DNA of 64,000 nt from the NCBI GenBank assembly GCA_934047225.1, contig OW203986.1, positions 23,253,221 to 23,317,220 on the forward strand, read 5' to 3'. The stretch comes from Ypsolopha sequella. Taxonomy: Eukaryota > Arthropoda > Insecta > Lepidoptera > Ypsolophidae. The position numbers were made by a program, and so were the translations under genes. How positions within the stretch are numbered: position 1 is the first letter of the stretch; every line of letters starts with the position of its first letter. Below the pieces are notes generated by a model that saw only the letters and a list, made by a program, of their open reading frames with translations, ran no database searches and was not told where the DNA came from. Positions 12,308 through 25,276 of this stretch are shown in pieces.

Positions 12308-12550
12308 TGATGATGTTTCACCAAGAGCCGACAATCGCAAGTATTAACTTTGTTGTTTTCGACATTTATCAAGGGATTCTATTTGAATAATGTTTTCATA
12401 CTGTTTTAGCTATGAGTCCTTGACTGTGCCTTAACCTCTCGTTTGTTTAGTCAAGGATTGAAACAAATTGATTCCATTGTTATATTTTTGACGAAAGCAG
12501 ACCATTGGTTAAATAAAAGGAGTTTATCTATTTTGAGTATGCATGGTCAC

Positions 12551-13299
12551 TAGAGATTCGCCGAGTACATGTTTTACCGAGTAACCGAGTACCGAGTATT
12601 ACTCGGTTTTATTTTTACCGAAACGAGTACTCTGCCGAGTTACTCGGATCAGTTTAACGCAGGTATAAACACATTTAAATTTATGGAAATTAATCTGCTT
12701 CTACTGGCTCAAAGGACACAAGTATTCTAAAAGAAAGTTATGCAGCTTTTATGAGTGTCTACAAGGAACTACTAAAACGCGGCCACAGCGTGAAGATCCT
12801 AAGTCCCGTCGCCAGTCCACAGTCCATGCGAATGGGGGGCAAAGAATAACAAAATATATTTTGGCATGTTTACCAAGAGTGTTTTTATGTGCACCTGCAA
12901 GCAGAGTAATCAGAGTATACAGCAAGCGACTATTTTCTGAAACTAGTAATGGGTTATAAAGAGAAAAGGAAAAGACTGAAGGGCAGAGTGCTTAGTATTC
13001 CTTCAGCATAACTTAGCTTTGTCAAACTTCCAATAGTCATAGATTTTTTAAATATTTTTTTCTGTAGTTTGCCTTACGTTCCTAACTCATATTAATACAG
13101 GCTGATTACTTATTAAATATGATTATTTATCTTTTTTATTCCTATGATAAATAACACAATGACTTTTTAATTTTTTACATTACGTTTTTTACCGAGCACC
13201 TCGTCACTTAAGCCGAGTTATTCGGTCGAATACTAATACTAAAAAAACTGCCGTGTATGCCGAGTACCGAGTATTAAACGAGTACTCGGCGCATCTCTA
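12551..13299. mobile_element. hAT-type MITE (TAGAGAT..CGCCGAGTA ends)
   Basis: Ends TAGAGATTCGCCGAGTA and, inverted, TAGAGATGCGCCGAGTA. Flanks ATGGTCAC and ATGGTAAC are an 8-bp duplication with one change. ACCGAGTA motifs repeat near both ends. No transposase frame. Confidence 0.75.
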
Positions 13300-13399
13300 A
13301 TGGTAACTTACTGTAATTTCATTTGCCTACTATAGATACTCTAAAATGATATCTATGCCTCAGACCCAAAGACATTTACTACTAGCTCAGATAATTACA

Positions 13400-13532
13400 G
13401 TGCTACAAGGATCTGATGGCGCGTGGATGACAGTGACAGGGGGGGGGCAGCTGTGAAACAAGGAGTATGGTAGCGGCGTTAGTTCCGATTTTGGACACAA
13501 CCAGTCCACGCGCCAAAAGATCCTTGTAGCAC
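13400..13532. mobile_element. Short MITE with inverted ends of about 35 bp
   Basis: GTGCTACAAGGATCTGATGG at the left and, inverted, GTGCTACAAGGATCTTTTGG at the right, both continuing into CGCGTGGA. A run of nine G lies inside. Confidence 0.65.
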
Positions 13533-13779
13533 AGAGGGGCTACTCCGAAGTGACAAAATTCGATCGAATATTGTTCCGTCGTATATCCATCTCTATCACA
13601 CTCTGTATGCGTGCGTCAGAGATAGACGTATGCTCGGACGATAAACGATCGACCGAATATTTTTGGGAGTGCAGGGCCAGTATTAAATGTCTGTGCTGCA
13701 TAGACTTTCAATCTGTGCTGTGCTCAGACAAATATAACCATAAATATTGAAACATTAAAAAAAGGTATTCGATGTCTAT

Positions 13780-14290
13780 GGATATAAGGCAGTTCCGTCT
13801 TTTCCATAAGGGTACGGGGGCACTAGCCCAGGGCCCCCGGTTTGACGGGGCCTCAGAGTTTCAACATTTTTAAATGATAGTTTTCCTATATCTACACCAA
13901 ATAAGGCAGATATAAACAATATGCACAAATACATAGAAATAAAATAGCCATATCCGTTTTAAGTTTTCGTTCGGACGGTTTTATAAATAAATAATAATAA
14001 ATAAAATCTATTTCAGAGACAAGCTCCATATTGTGTTAGTAACAGATTAGATACTTATTTACTATGTTAGTAACAGGCAATTTAAAAGGAAGCTAGTTTT
14101 GCAACAATTTGTTTTTCTTTATATTTGCACAATTTAAGCTCGTATTATTTACAGTTACATCAATACTTTAAAATTACACATAGCTTAGCTTATATTTTCA
14201 TTAAATATAACAAACAAAAACACACCAAAGGGCCCCTCAAACTCAGTGTACCCCAGAGCCCCTGCATGGCTAAAGAAGGTCCTGGACATA
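13780..14290. repeat. Probable degraded MITE with GGGCCCC-rich ends
   Basis: ACGGGGGCACTAGCCCAGGG and TGACGGGGCCTCAGAGT at the left resemble the inverse of GGGCCCCTCAAACTCAGTGT and CAGAGCCCCTGCATGGCT at the right. Boundaries are uncertain. Confidence 0.35.
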
Positions 14291-14929
14291 AGTGGTATGT
14301 GGATGTAATAGCTGAATCAAAATCAGTCTAAATCAGTTGGAATAAAACTATGAATTAGACAGCATACTCGAAAATAAATCACCTTGTATTTGAATTATTA
14401 TTTAAATCACACGCAAAATTATTGTCGGTTAATACATAATATTACATAAATTAAAATTAATGTAAGTAATAATATATTGATATCTTTACTTCCTTAACTT
14501 CCTTACTTATTATGTTCATGGGCAATCTTGATGACCACGGTCATTGCGTTGGTTGTGTTTGAAACTAGCTTCAATAAATTAGGTGTAGCCTTAACTTAAG
14601 ACTGTACATGAACCTAGAGCAGCGTTTCTTAACTTTTTACAGCTACGGACCCTGAGAAATCAAGCAAAATTATCAAGGACTCCCTTAATAATGAAAACAG
14701 CAATAAAACTCGGATCATTTATTTTAGTACTACAAACACATAAAAAAAATGCTTTTAAACAAATAAAAGAGTCCAGAGATGAAGTGTGTGAAGAAATTCG
14801 AACTCTTGTTGTATTGCAAAAAAAATTGATTTATTGATCTTTTATCTACTTATAAACAAAGTATTAAGTTTTATACTTTTGTCAACAAAAAAAAAATTCG
14901 GCCCTCTTTTTTTTGGTTTTCAAATGTTC

Positions 14930-15215
14930 GTTTCAAGAACGCGGTCAAGAGATTAACTTGATTTTTTAAATAAAATATGTTATTGAAATATGAAAGGATT
15001 CTACTTAATTTCAATATTTTTTTCCCTACAAAATATTTCAGTGTTAGCTAAAAACACACCAATTTGTTGTTTCGCTGCGTGATCATTAGTAATACTCGTC
15101 CAAGAAAAAGAGGCCATGAGTCATCATATTATCGCCTCTATCAAAAGCAAATAAGGTCTTTGCCATTGGACTTATTGCGCTGGACGGGTAATAAAGTTGC
15201 TAGGGTAGGCCATCC
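14930..15215 (+). repeat. Dispersed repeat, partner at 27240-27455
   Basis: Shares CTACAAAATATTTC, CGCCTCTATCAAAAGC and AAAGTTGCTAGGGTAGGCCA with the second copy. It is the target of the tandem TTAA MITEs. Confidence 0.6.
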
Positions 15216-15221
15216 TCTTAA

Positions 15222-15686
15222 GGCGGTTACCGTCGCCAAATTAGCAGCTCGATGTTTGTCTGTATGAATATCGACGGAAACGACATTGAAATAACGTTCA
15301 AATCAGTGCACAATGCGTGGTGGCTGTTACGACGCTCGCTGCGTCCTTGAAAGGGCAAAATAGGAGAAAATAATACTTTTCACGTGTCATTATTAGATTG
15401 AATAATTCTATGTTATATTTATAGCTATCAAGTTTATCTATTTATCAAAGCATAAATGAATTAAATCACCTAAGCCGCTAAGGAGCAGTAGGAAATTCAA
15501 GCCAAAAAAACACCATTCAGTTGAAACAATTTTTCATATAGAAATTTTGGTGGTACGAAAAAGAAAAATGTTGCATATGTTGTCCTAGAGTTGATAATCC
15601 ATAATACATTTTTTTTCAATATTTTTGGTTTGGCCATAAAAGACGAGTAGGCTTTAGAAAGTACCCATTTGGCGATATTAAGGGCC
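15222..15686 (+). mobile_element. TTAA-flanked MITE (piggyBac type), copy 2
   Basis: TTAA at 15218-15221 and 15687-15690. Starts GGCGGTTACCGTCGCCAAAT and ends CATTTGGCGATATTAAGGGCC. The host sequence before it (14930-15215) matches 27240-27455, where the corresponding TTAA has no insertion. Confidence 0.7.
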
Positions 15687-15690
15687 TTAA

Positions 15691-16105
15691 GGTGATTACT
15701 GTCGCCAAATTAGCAGCTCGATGTTGTTGGTTTGAATATCGACGGAAACTACATTTAAATAACGTTCATATCAGCGCGCAAAGCATAGTGGCTGTTACGT
15801 CGCTCGATACGTCCTTGATAGGGAGGAATAGGAAAAAATAATATATATATTATGTTTATATCAAGTTAATCCATTACTCAAAGCAGAAATGACCAAGCCA
15901 CTTAGGAGCAGTAGGGAATTCAAGACAAAAAACACCATTCGGTTGAATTTTTTTTTCATATAGAAGTTTTGGTGTTATGAAAAAGAAAAATGTTGCATAC
16001 GTTGTGTTAGAGTTGATAATTCATATACGTTTTTTTAACATTTTTGTTTCTGCCATAAACGAGGAGTAGGCTTTAGAAAGTACCCATTTGGCGATACCAA
16101 GCCCC
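15691..16105 (+). mobile_element. TTAA-flanked MITE (piggyBac type), copy 3, tandem
   Basis: Directly follows copy 2 in the same orientation, sharing the single TTAA at 15687-15690, and ends before TTAA 16106-16109. Slightly shorter than the other copies. Confidence 0.7.
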
Positions 16106-16109
16106 TTAA

Positions 16110-17660
16110 GAGGCCTTCCATTTTCAACAGTTTTTGATCGATTGTACTGAATCTACCACAGACGCAATCAATATGAAACTTATATACATATATGTTTTTT
16201 CAAACCTTTATCTTTACGTTGTAAGTAGTGTCACCTAATTGGTAAACTTTCGCTCGATAGATTTTATTTTCGAAAATAGTCTCTTTTTGAGTGTTTTTTT
16301 GGTTTTGCGTTTAATCCATTTGATTTGTATGTGTCATATTTTACTATCGATACGAAAATCTTGTTTATTAACCAATGTAAGTTGAAAAATGCAATATTGT
16401 AATTTTAGTCGATTTTAATCTTATAATTAGACTCGTTCTAAATCGTTTCGCGCGCATTTTACCGCATGAGATTTTCAAATTTATGAAAGTTAGTGTACGG
16501 GTTATAATTGCAAAGCCGCTGTGCACCTAAGGAAGGCCTTCGTCTCTCTTTTCTTCAACTTGTTTCACTAAAATTGTAACTGCTCAGCTCTTATGTGTGT
16601 AAATAATATTAACTTACCTTTGAAATTGCCGAAATTTTCTTACATATTCGTGAGTTCATAATCCCTGTAATTCAATAGCTATATCCGTTATTTGTATTAA
16701 TACTTCCGTTTATCTAAATTAGTTGAATCTAATTTTAAAAACAGGTACAGCCTTGATATCTGATCACTATCTGTATCAAATAGTTTCAATACCGTGATAT
16801 TGATATTCAATATTGATGTCTATCATACAGGTTTTAAACTAAACTTAGCTTAGGCATAAATAATCTATTTAAATTGCTTTTAAACTGTATTCAATAAGTT
16901 GTGAAAACATTTTTGTACCTTATTTATATTTTGTGTCAATAAACGTTTTTTTTATTTTTATTGTTTGAAAATTGTTTTCAAGGTTTTAATTTACGTGTTA
17001 AAGTGTCAGTTTGCTAACTTTAAAATTAAATCTTCATAAACAGTTTGTCCAAAATGCCATCCATTTCCGTGATAAGATTTGTGATATTTTTTACAGCTGA
17101 CACTTTTAAAAATTTAATTAATTTTGCTGTTAGCATAATTTTGTATCATTCGTACACCCAAAAAAATATAAAATTTGTTTTTGACATTCTAAAAAATAAG
17201 CAAAAATGTTACTGAAAATTGAGTTTTCTTCAATTTCTCCATACAAAACGGACTTTTCATAGGTTTGCACCTAATTAATATACATACAGGGCGTCGATTT
17301 CGTCGACAAATTGCGTCACGTGATACACGTATGTTTTACAAAAAAAAATCAGCTGCTTTCTTTTTATTAGACAACAAGTGGCTAAAACGTAAAGATGTAA
17401 TATATTTCTACAATCAGCTCGTGAAACCCTTTTATTTAACACCCCACAACCCCACAAGATAGTATTTAGGAAGCAAAAGAAAAAAATCCATACAATACCT
17501 ATGTTAAGGTGGGTCATAAATAATCCCGTCCCCTAAGGGATTTTCAAGCCAAAATTATTTGTGTACTAAACGGTTTGTTTGTATACCTACGTTTTTTTTA
17601 CAATTATACCTTCGTACTCCATCCACTATTATGAGGGACACACTCGATTTGCGAATAAAT
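16110..17660. other. No gene recognised
   Basis: AT-rich. A LINE-like tail (TGTCAATAAACG then T-rich) lies at about 16935. Small frames in both strands look like chance. Confidence 0.5.
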
Positions 17661-18061
17661 GCAGTGTTGCATTTCAACCCTAGAGCTTTTTTGCGAATCT
17701 AATGCAGCGTTGGATTTAAATCCTAGATCTTTTTTACGAATCTAATGCAGCGTTGGATTTAAATCCTAGATCTTTTTTACGAATCTAATGCAGCGTTGGA
17801 TTTAAATCCTAGATCTTTTTTACGAATCTAATGCAGCGTTGGATTTAAATCCTAGATCTTTTTTACGAATCTAATGCAGCGTTGGATTTAAATCCTAGAT
17901 CTTTTTTACGAATCTAATGCAGCGTTGGATTTAAATCCTAGATCTTTTTTACGAATCTAATGCAGCGTTGGATTTAAATCCTAGATCTTTTTCACGAATC
18001 TAATGCAGCGTTGGATTTAAATCCTAGATCTTTTTTACGAATCTAATGCAGCGTTGGATTT
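17661..18061. repeat. 43-bp tandem array, about 9.3 copies
   Basis: Units start at 17661, 17704, 17747 and every 43 bp to 18048. The unit opens GCAGCGTTGGATTTAAATCC and closes TTACGAATCTAAT. The first unit differs at about six sites, the next eight are almost identical, and one has TTCACG. No unique spacers, so it is not a CRISPR-like array. Confidence 0.95.
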
Positions 18062-18430
18062 CGGCTCCGCAGAATACGCACCGCGCCATTTGCACAAAAC
18101 CATAAAATTGATGGAATAGAATATTTAATTTATATTGTAAACCATAGAGGAGATAGCTATTTTCCTCTATATTGTAAACATACGAGAACGATCACGTATA
18201 CGAAAATAAACACACCTATGGCCTTACAACTCTATTGCCCTTTAAAATAAACATTATGATGGTTTCCTACTTTGTGAAAACTTGACGAAAAAGGCAAAAT
18301 ATTTTTAAAACAATGATTTCATGCATGACTGAATAATATTTACACTCTTTGTTGACAGTAAAGTAGCATGGATTTTATTGCTTAAAAGTATTCTCAAATT
18401 TATGAAGGACTGCCATGAAATATCTTTTTA

Positions 18431-18716
18431 GTGTTCCGTACCCAAAGGGCAACCAACGGGACCCTATTACTAAGACTCCGCTGTCCGTCTGTCTGTCCGT
18501 CTGTCACCAGGCTGTATCTCATGAACCGTGATAGTTAGACAGTTGAAATTTTCACAGATGATGTATTTCTGTTGCCGCTATAATAACAAATACTAAAAAA
18601 CGGAATAAAATAAATATTTAAGGGGGCTCCCATACAACAGACATGTTTTTTTCGCGTTTTTATAGATAATGGTACGGAACTCGCGCGAGTCCGACTCGCA
18701 CATGGCCGGTTTTTTT
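18431..18716 (+). repeat. TTCCGTACCC...GGCCGG dispersed repeat, short form
   Basis: About 285 bp, near-identical to 48634-48920: ACTAAGACTCCGCTGTCCGT, CTGTATCTCATGAACCGTGA and GAGTCCGACTCGCACATGGC. Confidence 0.75.
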
Positions 18717-18954
18717 AATCCACGGCCACTTGCCCAGAAGTGGAAGAATACACTTATATCAATCTGTCCTGGGACTTCGTTTCACTGGTTTCACCACATA
18801 GTCCTAGACCTCAGCCACATAGTCCTAAGAAAGGGTATGCAGTAGGTTGAATGGACACTGGGTGAAAATTGAGAATATATCAGTTATTAATTTGTTATTT
18901 TCTTTAATTATGAACGGAGAAATTTTTAATTTCATTTAATGAATGGATAATTAT

Positions 18955-19543
18955 AAAGCCTCCTAAAAACTAATTAAATCCCAGCGAACTGCTGCACACT
19001 GTTGTACTATCTGAGCAGCGGCAAAATCAAAAAATATACTAATTTAACTGTGTAACATCTACCGACAATAGTAGTTTATGCTACAAGGGCGAAAAGGAAT
19101 AAATTACGAGGACGATTTAAAACACGAGCGTAGCGAGTGTTTTAAACGTAACCGAGTAATTTATTGCTTTTACGCCCGTGTATCATACTACGTTTTTCAA
19201 TGCATAGTGTGAGGAAATGAAAACAAATATAATCTTGTGAACTTTGAATTATGATTGGCTCTAAAGGATTGTATCCAGAGCCGTGAAACAGTGGAAAAAA
19301 AGTATAACATCTATGGTACACAGGAAAGGCTACAGGTTAGCCAACCATTGCAAACAGATTAAAAAAAATAATAATAATAAAGCCCTAGGGCAAAATAATC
19401 GACTTTCTGTTCGGTTTTGATGCATAAAAAGTGGGCCTTTACGAGCACATGCATTGAAAAATAAATTAAACATAGCAAACTAAAATTTCTCACGACGACC
19501 TGGTTTAAATAATCAACCTCCGAATAAATTACTGAACTTATAT
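18955..19543 (+). repeat. Dispersed repeat, inverted partner at 32530-33115
   Basis: About 580 bp shared with the other copy in reverse, including AATAAAGCCCTAGGGCAAAA and a hairpin AAAACACGAGCG..GAGTGTTTT. Likely a non-autonomous DNA element. Confidence 0.75.
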
Positions 19544-19811
19544 TTTCTTCAGAGAGTTGTTCAACATGGTCAGTAGAGTATGTTCGCAGACTATTTACAA
19601 CCTGTATATTATATATTATATGTATATTATAAACTAAATAATTACCAAGCAACACGCGTTATTATTACAAAAGATTTTTTTGCTGCATCTAGCTAGTGTC
19701 ACAAACTGACCTAGTCTCACCTATTTATGCTAATTTCTGAATGTCTGACGATTTCAGACTCCGGAGACGGGGCACCTCTCACTCAGTTTAAAGAGATATT
19801 TTGCCGTGCTT

Positions 19812-19918
19812 GTGTTCACTATTCAACGCATCGAGCGCTCGAGCGATTAATTAATCAACAAGCTGTTAAAACCTGTAGCGCTCGATGTTCTACATACTGT
19901 GCGTTGAAATGATGAACA
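19812..19918. repeat. Imperfect hairpin
   Basis: GTGTTCACTATTCAACGCA pairs with TGCGTTGAAATGATGAACAC, and CATCGAGCGCTCG with GTAGCGCTCGATG. Confidence 0.5.
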
Positions 19919-20509
19919 CGTGTAGAACAAAGTAGTACTATAACAATAATAATATGTACTATTCCAAGCTTTATTTAGCGCCGCACCGTTTATGTGAAAT
20001 CTGACATGTTGTGGTTTTGGCACGATTTGTGATGTAATTTGTATTTACAGAGCTTCCCATCGCAATGGGCCTTGGAGGAAAACAAACAAACATACATACT
20101 CACGCCTGGCGCCCGGAGGGGTAGGCAGAGACTACATATTTCCATCTGCTACGATCCTAACACACCGCTTTCGCCTATTCCGCATCCATCAATCTAATCA
20201 TACAAACTCTTTGATTCCGGTGGGTACTTGGAGGAGAAAAAGTAGGTACTTAAAATATTGAAGATGGAAAATCACACGATCTGCAACGCCAAAATTTTAA
20301 AAATATATTTTTTCTCCCATCAAAACGGTCAAATATAAGGATCGAACACTTATATTCAAAATTTGCTCAATATTTTATTCAACAAAACCTTAATATACCT
20401 ATTTATGTATTATGTATACTGTCATTGCCAAGTTTCCATTGATTGAATAGTTACTGTTGAGCAAATTTTGACTTTAAGTGTTCTAACAGAAAGGCGGGTT
20501 TTTTATAAT

Positions 20510-23499
20510 CCGCCTACTAAAATCAGTGCGATCAGATTGATTTACATGATGAACATCTAAATCTAATCCTTTGATAATGCCATAAAGGCGAAACCGGTCA
20601 GGAAGTTATAAATAAATTTGTTAGATAGTAAAAGTGATTGTCTGTTTATAATATTAGTATGTATTTCAAGTTCCCACCATCAACAGAATAATAAACATTC
20701 TAAATATCTGTTAGGGACTCTGCCACTCTGCCACAAGACGGTGGCGGCGATTTGGCCAGTTTTCTATTACAATTTTAAATTGATGTATTTTAAAAGTTCT
20801 TAATTTGTAATTTTAGTTTACATTTACATTTAGAATTTAAGCATTTATGTGATTTAAGTTTCTTGTTTATGTATTAAAGTAAATATTATCTAAATATAAT
20901 TTTATTAAAGTTAATTAGATTTGGACAATAAAAATAAACGTCATACAAAATGAGACATAAACGGCTGTAATATTAAAAACCGGTCCTTCTATTTCCAAAA
21001 TAATTAATAAAATCCCAGAATTCACGAGATTTCTGAGCGGCCCGCTTCTACTGAGTAGGATAGACATGTGTAAAATGAAAGCGTTGGAACAGGACAGAAA
21101 TCTCCGAATACCTTAGCCTTAAGCACCGAATTTATTGAAATATATAAATATTCCTTGTTAAAAAATAATGTAAGATGTATGGAAAGGTATCAAAAATAAG
21201 TACGAAAAATACTATTTATTTTGTTAAACAAAATTTTTAATTTAATATAAATTTTAATGGCCCTACTTTTATTTAAGACACTATGTTCTATGTCTATATA
21301 CACTATGATCTTTATTATTTACCCTTTTGATTGGTATCACAAAAATACAGGAGGCTTTATGTTTTTTTCAAATTTGGCCTTTCGGTTCCCAGCTCATACA
21401 AGTAGAAAATTTTAAAAAAATCCTTGAATTTAATCGTACCAATTTTTTTTAAACCATTGTTTTTGTCTTTAATGGGACAAACAAAAAACCCATTTAACAA
21501 TCAAAATGACAATCAATTTAACAATCAAAACAGTTAGGTTAGTTACAATGAATATGGCGTTTTTCTCCCACGTGTAAGTGGACAGGTTAACATCCCAATA
21601 TTAAAATAAGAAATGATGTAAGTAATTACTGCTTTAGTGTGAAACTGGAAATTCTTCACTGTTTTATGAAATTTCCAGATATGTTGAGCAAATAATTACA
21701 CAAGAAACATAAAAGTAATAAATAAATTTAGAGAAGGATGTGAAAAATTAGCAGATCTATGCTACCGGTCATTGATCGGATTCATGAGGTAATTGTTTTG
21801 ATATAATTTCTATTTTAAGAACGAACACGAAGTTTACTCACTAGGGCATCTGATATAAAGCCTTTATGGGTATTTAGCACTACATTTTATGATTCTAAGT
21901 AAATCAGAACTTTGTGAACTGATAAGGACCTTGTTATACTATACTAAATGTCACATGTAGCCATAACTATAATACTTATAAATAATAAAATAAATTAATA
22001 TTAAAGGAAACTTGTTTGTTTTTCATTTAGTTTGCATTATATATGTTTATATATTCCTATATATATTTTCCTAGGGTATTAAAAAATCTTGATTCTTCAA
22101 TATCTAAATACTGAGGCATGAAATTTTCCAAAATTGGCGGCCCTAGGAGCCTAAGCGAGCTTTTATCCAAAATTTTTATGTTTAGAGCTGAAGAATCAAA
22201 ATCATTATGGATTAAGATTTTTTGGGCATCAGGAACAGTGTCAGTGATAAATAACTCGCATTTGGAGCTATTGAGTTCCAGCCCAATCGATCGGAACTTT
22301 TCTGATAGGGCTATTAAGAGTATGACATAGCCAAAACAAAAACCAGTTCCGGGCGTGGCTTATTTATGTTACATTTGCGCGCGGGGGGAAATTCGGCCCG
22401 GTCTCTAAGCTCGCGTCACCATAGCAAAAATACGAATAGAGTGGACGAGGCAGGGTCAAAAGTAATACGTATTTTATTTTATCTAATTTATTAGTGTATT
22501 TAGATCATCGTCACACGGCATTGATCCTACTTGCTATCATGTCGGGACGTAAATTTATTATGGTCGGCTAAAAGTGGTTTTTTGAGTGTTTGATTTATCA
22601 GTTGACCCTCGGAACATTTCAGACACTCCTTTAGAGATACATAATAATATCGTGACGGTTAATTGTCACCATTACCCATTCTTTAAATATTTTTCGCCCG
22701 TTGAGCTGGTTTTACACTTGCGGGAAAATAAATTGGACCAAAAATTTCTTTACAAAAATTTTTTACTAAAGTTGTTTTTACAAAAAGTGGAAACTAACAA
22801 ATATTCTCAGAAGGAATTCACCACGTCACTATCTATCTCACTGTAGCCTATATCAATTATGCCTCTCTCATTCAACTACGTTTAACTGCGTTACTATCTC
22901 ATTCCAACTTATTTTAAATAGCGTCACTATTTATCTCACTCTAACGCATGTTAAATGGCATTTCTAATGAACGTCAAATATTTTTACTGCCCGCCACTCT
23001 TTCATTCTAAATTCTAATTATTTAAAAAAAACGCAGCTCCTTTGGTAGTAAAATAGCAATAACTTTTTTTTCAAAAGTAATACACAGAAATTGCCAGATC
23101 ATTTGAAAAACAATATTTGATGAGCCGTTATTTAAGAAAATTTGCAAAACTAACATAGAACATTTTTTTTCAGGGTGTGGTGTCGAACTAACCTAATTAT
23201 AAAAAATTGCTCATAAATTGGGTTTTTATTTTTTCTTCGTGATGTTACAGCATTTTCAAGGTTTATTTTTGACTTTATCAATAGCAGAACTATTCAGAGT
23301 TGCGCAACAAAAATTTTATTCTTAGAATTTAGAACTGGTTAGCTTTGACTCTCAAAAATCTATTCGAATTTATAAAAGTACCATCAACTCGAAGACTATC
23401 TACTTTTTGCTGAGGTCATAATTTGATATTCTGGTCAGTCATTAGCTGGCCTACCAGCCTTCCAAGGGAAAGCGTTGACTTTTGGGACACCTGTTTACC
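20510..23499. other. No gene recognised
   Basis: AT-rich non-coding. A CG-richer patch (22350-22440, with GCGCGCGGGG) and an 86-aa chance frame at 22586-22846 are the only notable points. An AT-rich piece near 22045 resembles the TATATTCCTATATA target of the MITE at 26.2 kb. Confidence 0.45.
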
Positions 23500-25276
23500 C
23501 TTGGGATAAATCGCCAAGTGTTTAAAATATAGAAATTTATTTGTATCATAGTTTGAAATGTTCAGGTCCCTTTACGCAAAATGAAAAAACAAAACTCTTT
23601 TAGGATTAATTTGTTGTCCCTATGTTTGTCTGTTTTTCCGTTTGTCTAGGCAATTTTTCTGGGTAAAATCAATAAATGCTAATATTTACAGCCCTGTAAA
23701 ATATACATATTATAACGTTTTTATGGCCTTTTGTTTAACTTTTTCATACAAATTTTCTCCTTATGAAAATATAGAGATCAACACTTCACATAATATTTTG
23801 CATTTGAAAGAAAGCACAGGAAGGAACTGTAGAACAAATAATGTAAAAAATATAAAACCATATCTTTCTATTCTAAAGGGATTAATAATTTACTGTTTGT
23901 TCAATGTGGCGATAGCTTTGTTTATTTTTTTTTCTTTGTTACAAAGATAACAAATATTTTCATAGAAGGTTTTCCTTAAGGGCTATTTCTCCGAATTTGT
24001 AACAAAATATTAAGAAATAATTATAACGGTAAAGTACAACTTTTAGCTAAGACAATTTATTGTTAAAAGTTTGCTATATGCATAAACATATTTTAATGAT
24101 ATTATGGTATCTTCAAAATAATTGGGTTTTCCATAAGCGTGATATCAGATTATTTAAGAAATTTACGGCTGGTATCACGACGACGGATAAGCCAATTATT
24201 TTATAACTATTGTAATATAATTAAAAATATGTTAATGCATACAGCAGACTTTTAACTATAAGTTTTCTTAACTAAAAGTTGTATTTTTACTTATTGAAAT
24301 TGTATTTCTCATCAAGAAGTGCAAGATGACAAGATATTCAAAATAAGTTAGTTGAATTTGTGAAATGGTTTCAGGTCAAAACAGTTTTCCATGAAACGGT
24401 AATTGTTTATACTTAGCAAAGTGTGTAAACTTAGTCATGAACGACGCCTGTATTTCTCTCTTTTTTATTTCCAGTATAGATAAAAATATACAAACTTGTT
24501 AAACTTTGCGTAAAAACGAGGCAATATTGACGATATCCTGACAGCTATTATGATGGTGTTTTATCAAATTTTGCTTTTTGGGCTGTATAGAGACGTAGTT
24601 AGATGTCACTAGAATATACTTATGAAAAAAGATATGAAGAAAATAAGCTGTAGACTTCACATTCGGTTTATACCTATTGTATGAATTTTAAGAAAAATAC
24701 AGGGGTAAAGGGACCTCTTAAGGAAAACCTTGTATTAAACTATTTGTTATCTTAGTAAAAAATAATTCAAGGAAAAAAATAAACAAAGCTATCGCCACAT
24801 TGAACAGTAGATAATTAATCCCTTTATAATAGAACAACATGGTTTTCATATTTTTACATTATTTGTTCAACAATTCCTTTCTGCGTTGACTTTTAAATGC
24901 AAAATATTATCTCAAGTGTTCATCCCTACATTTTCATAGTGAGAAAATTTGTATGAAAAACGTAAAAAAAAAAAACGTAAAAACCTAAAATGTAATATAA
25001 ATAAAAACGTCAAAAGTATGTTTTTACAGCTCTATAGAGGGCCGTTTATATTGGTATTTATTAATTTTACCCAGAAAAAATTGTCTAGACAAACGGACAG
25101 ACAGAAAAACATAGGGATAACAAATGAATCCTAAAAGAGTTTCATTGTTTTCATTTTGCGTAACAGATCCTGAACATGTACCGACAGGATTATCTACGAT
25201 CTAATAATTTTGCTATGCACTGTAAATATTTCAAAATGAATTTCTATATTTTAAATGCTTGGCGATTTATCCCAAG
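23500..25276. repeat. Large nested palindrome (foldback-type element)
   Basis: Outer arms 23500-23985 and 24705-25276 pair over most of their length, from CTTGGGATAAATCGCCAAG at the tips to GGTTTTCCTTAAG at the inner edge. Inner arms 24033-24148 and 24172-24290 pair separately (TACAACTTTTAG, TAAACATATTTTAA, AAAATAATTGG). About 400 bp (24300-24700) is unpaired and partly matches 5163-5310, so it looks like a later insertion. A 102-aa frame on the left arm is not considered a gene. Confidence 0.85.

Noticed and set aside
14617..14700. Possible hAT end (CAGCGTTTCTTAACTTTTTA)
   Set aside because: It looks like a known type of hAT end, but no inverted partner or duplication was found nearby, so boundaries cannot be supported.
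16104..16535. Another TTAA-type element after the tandem MITEs (GGCCTTCC at both ends)
   Set aside because: The similarity between the two ends is too short and the right side lacks TTAA.
17661..18061. CRISPR-like array
   Set aside because: Units are directly adjacent with no variable spacers, and the window is eukaryotic.
23642..23950. 102-aa plus-strand frame
   Set aside because: It lies wholly on an arm of the large palindrome, is broken in the other arm, and has no recognisable content.
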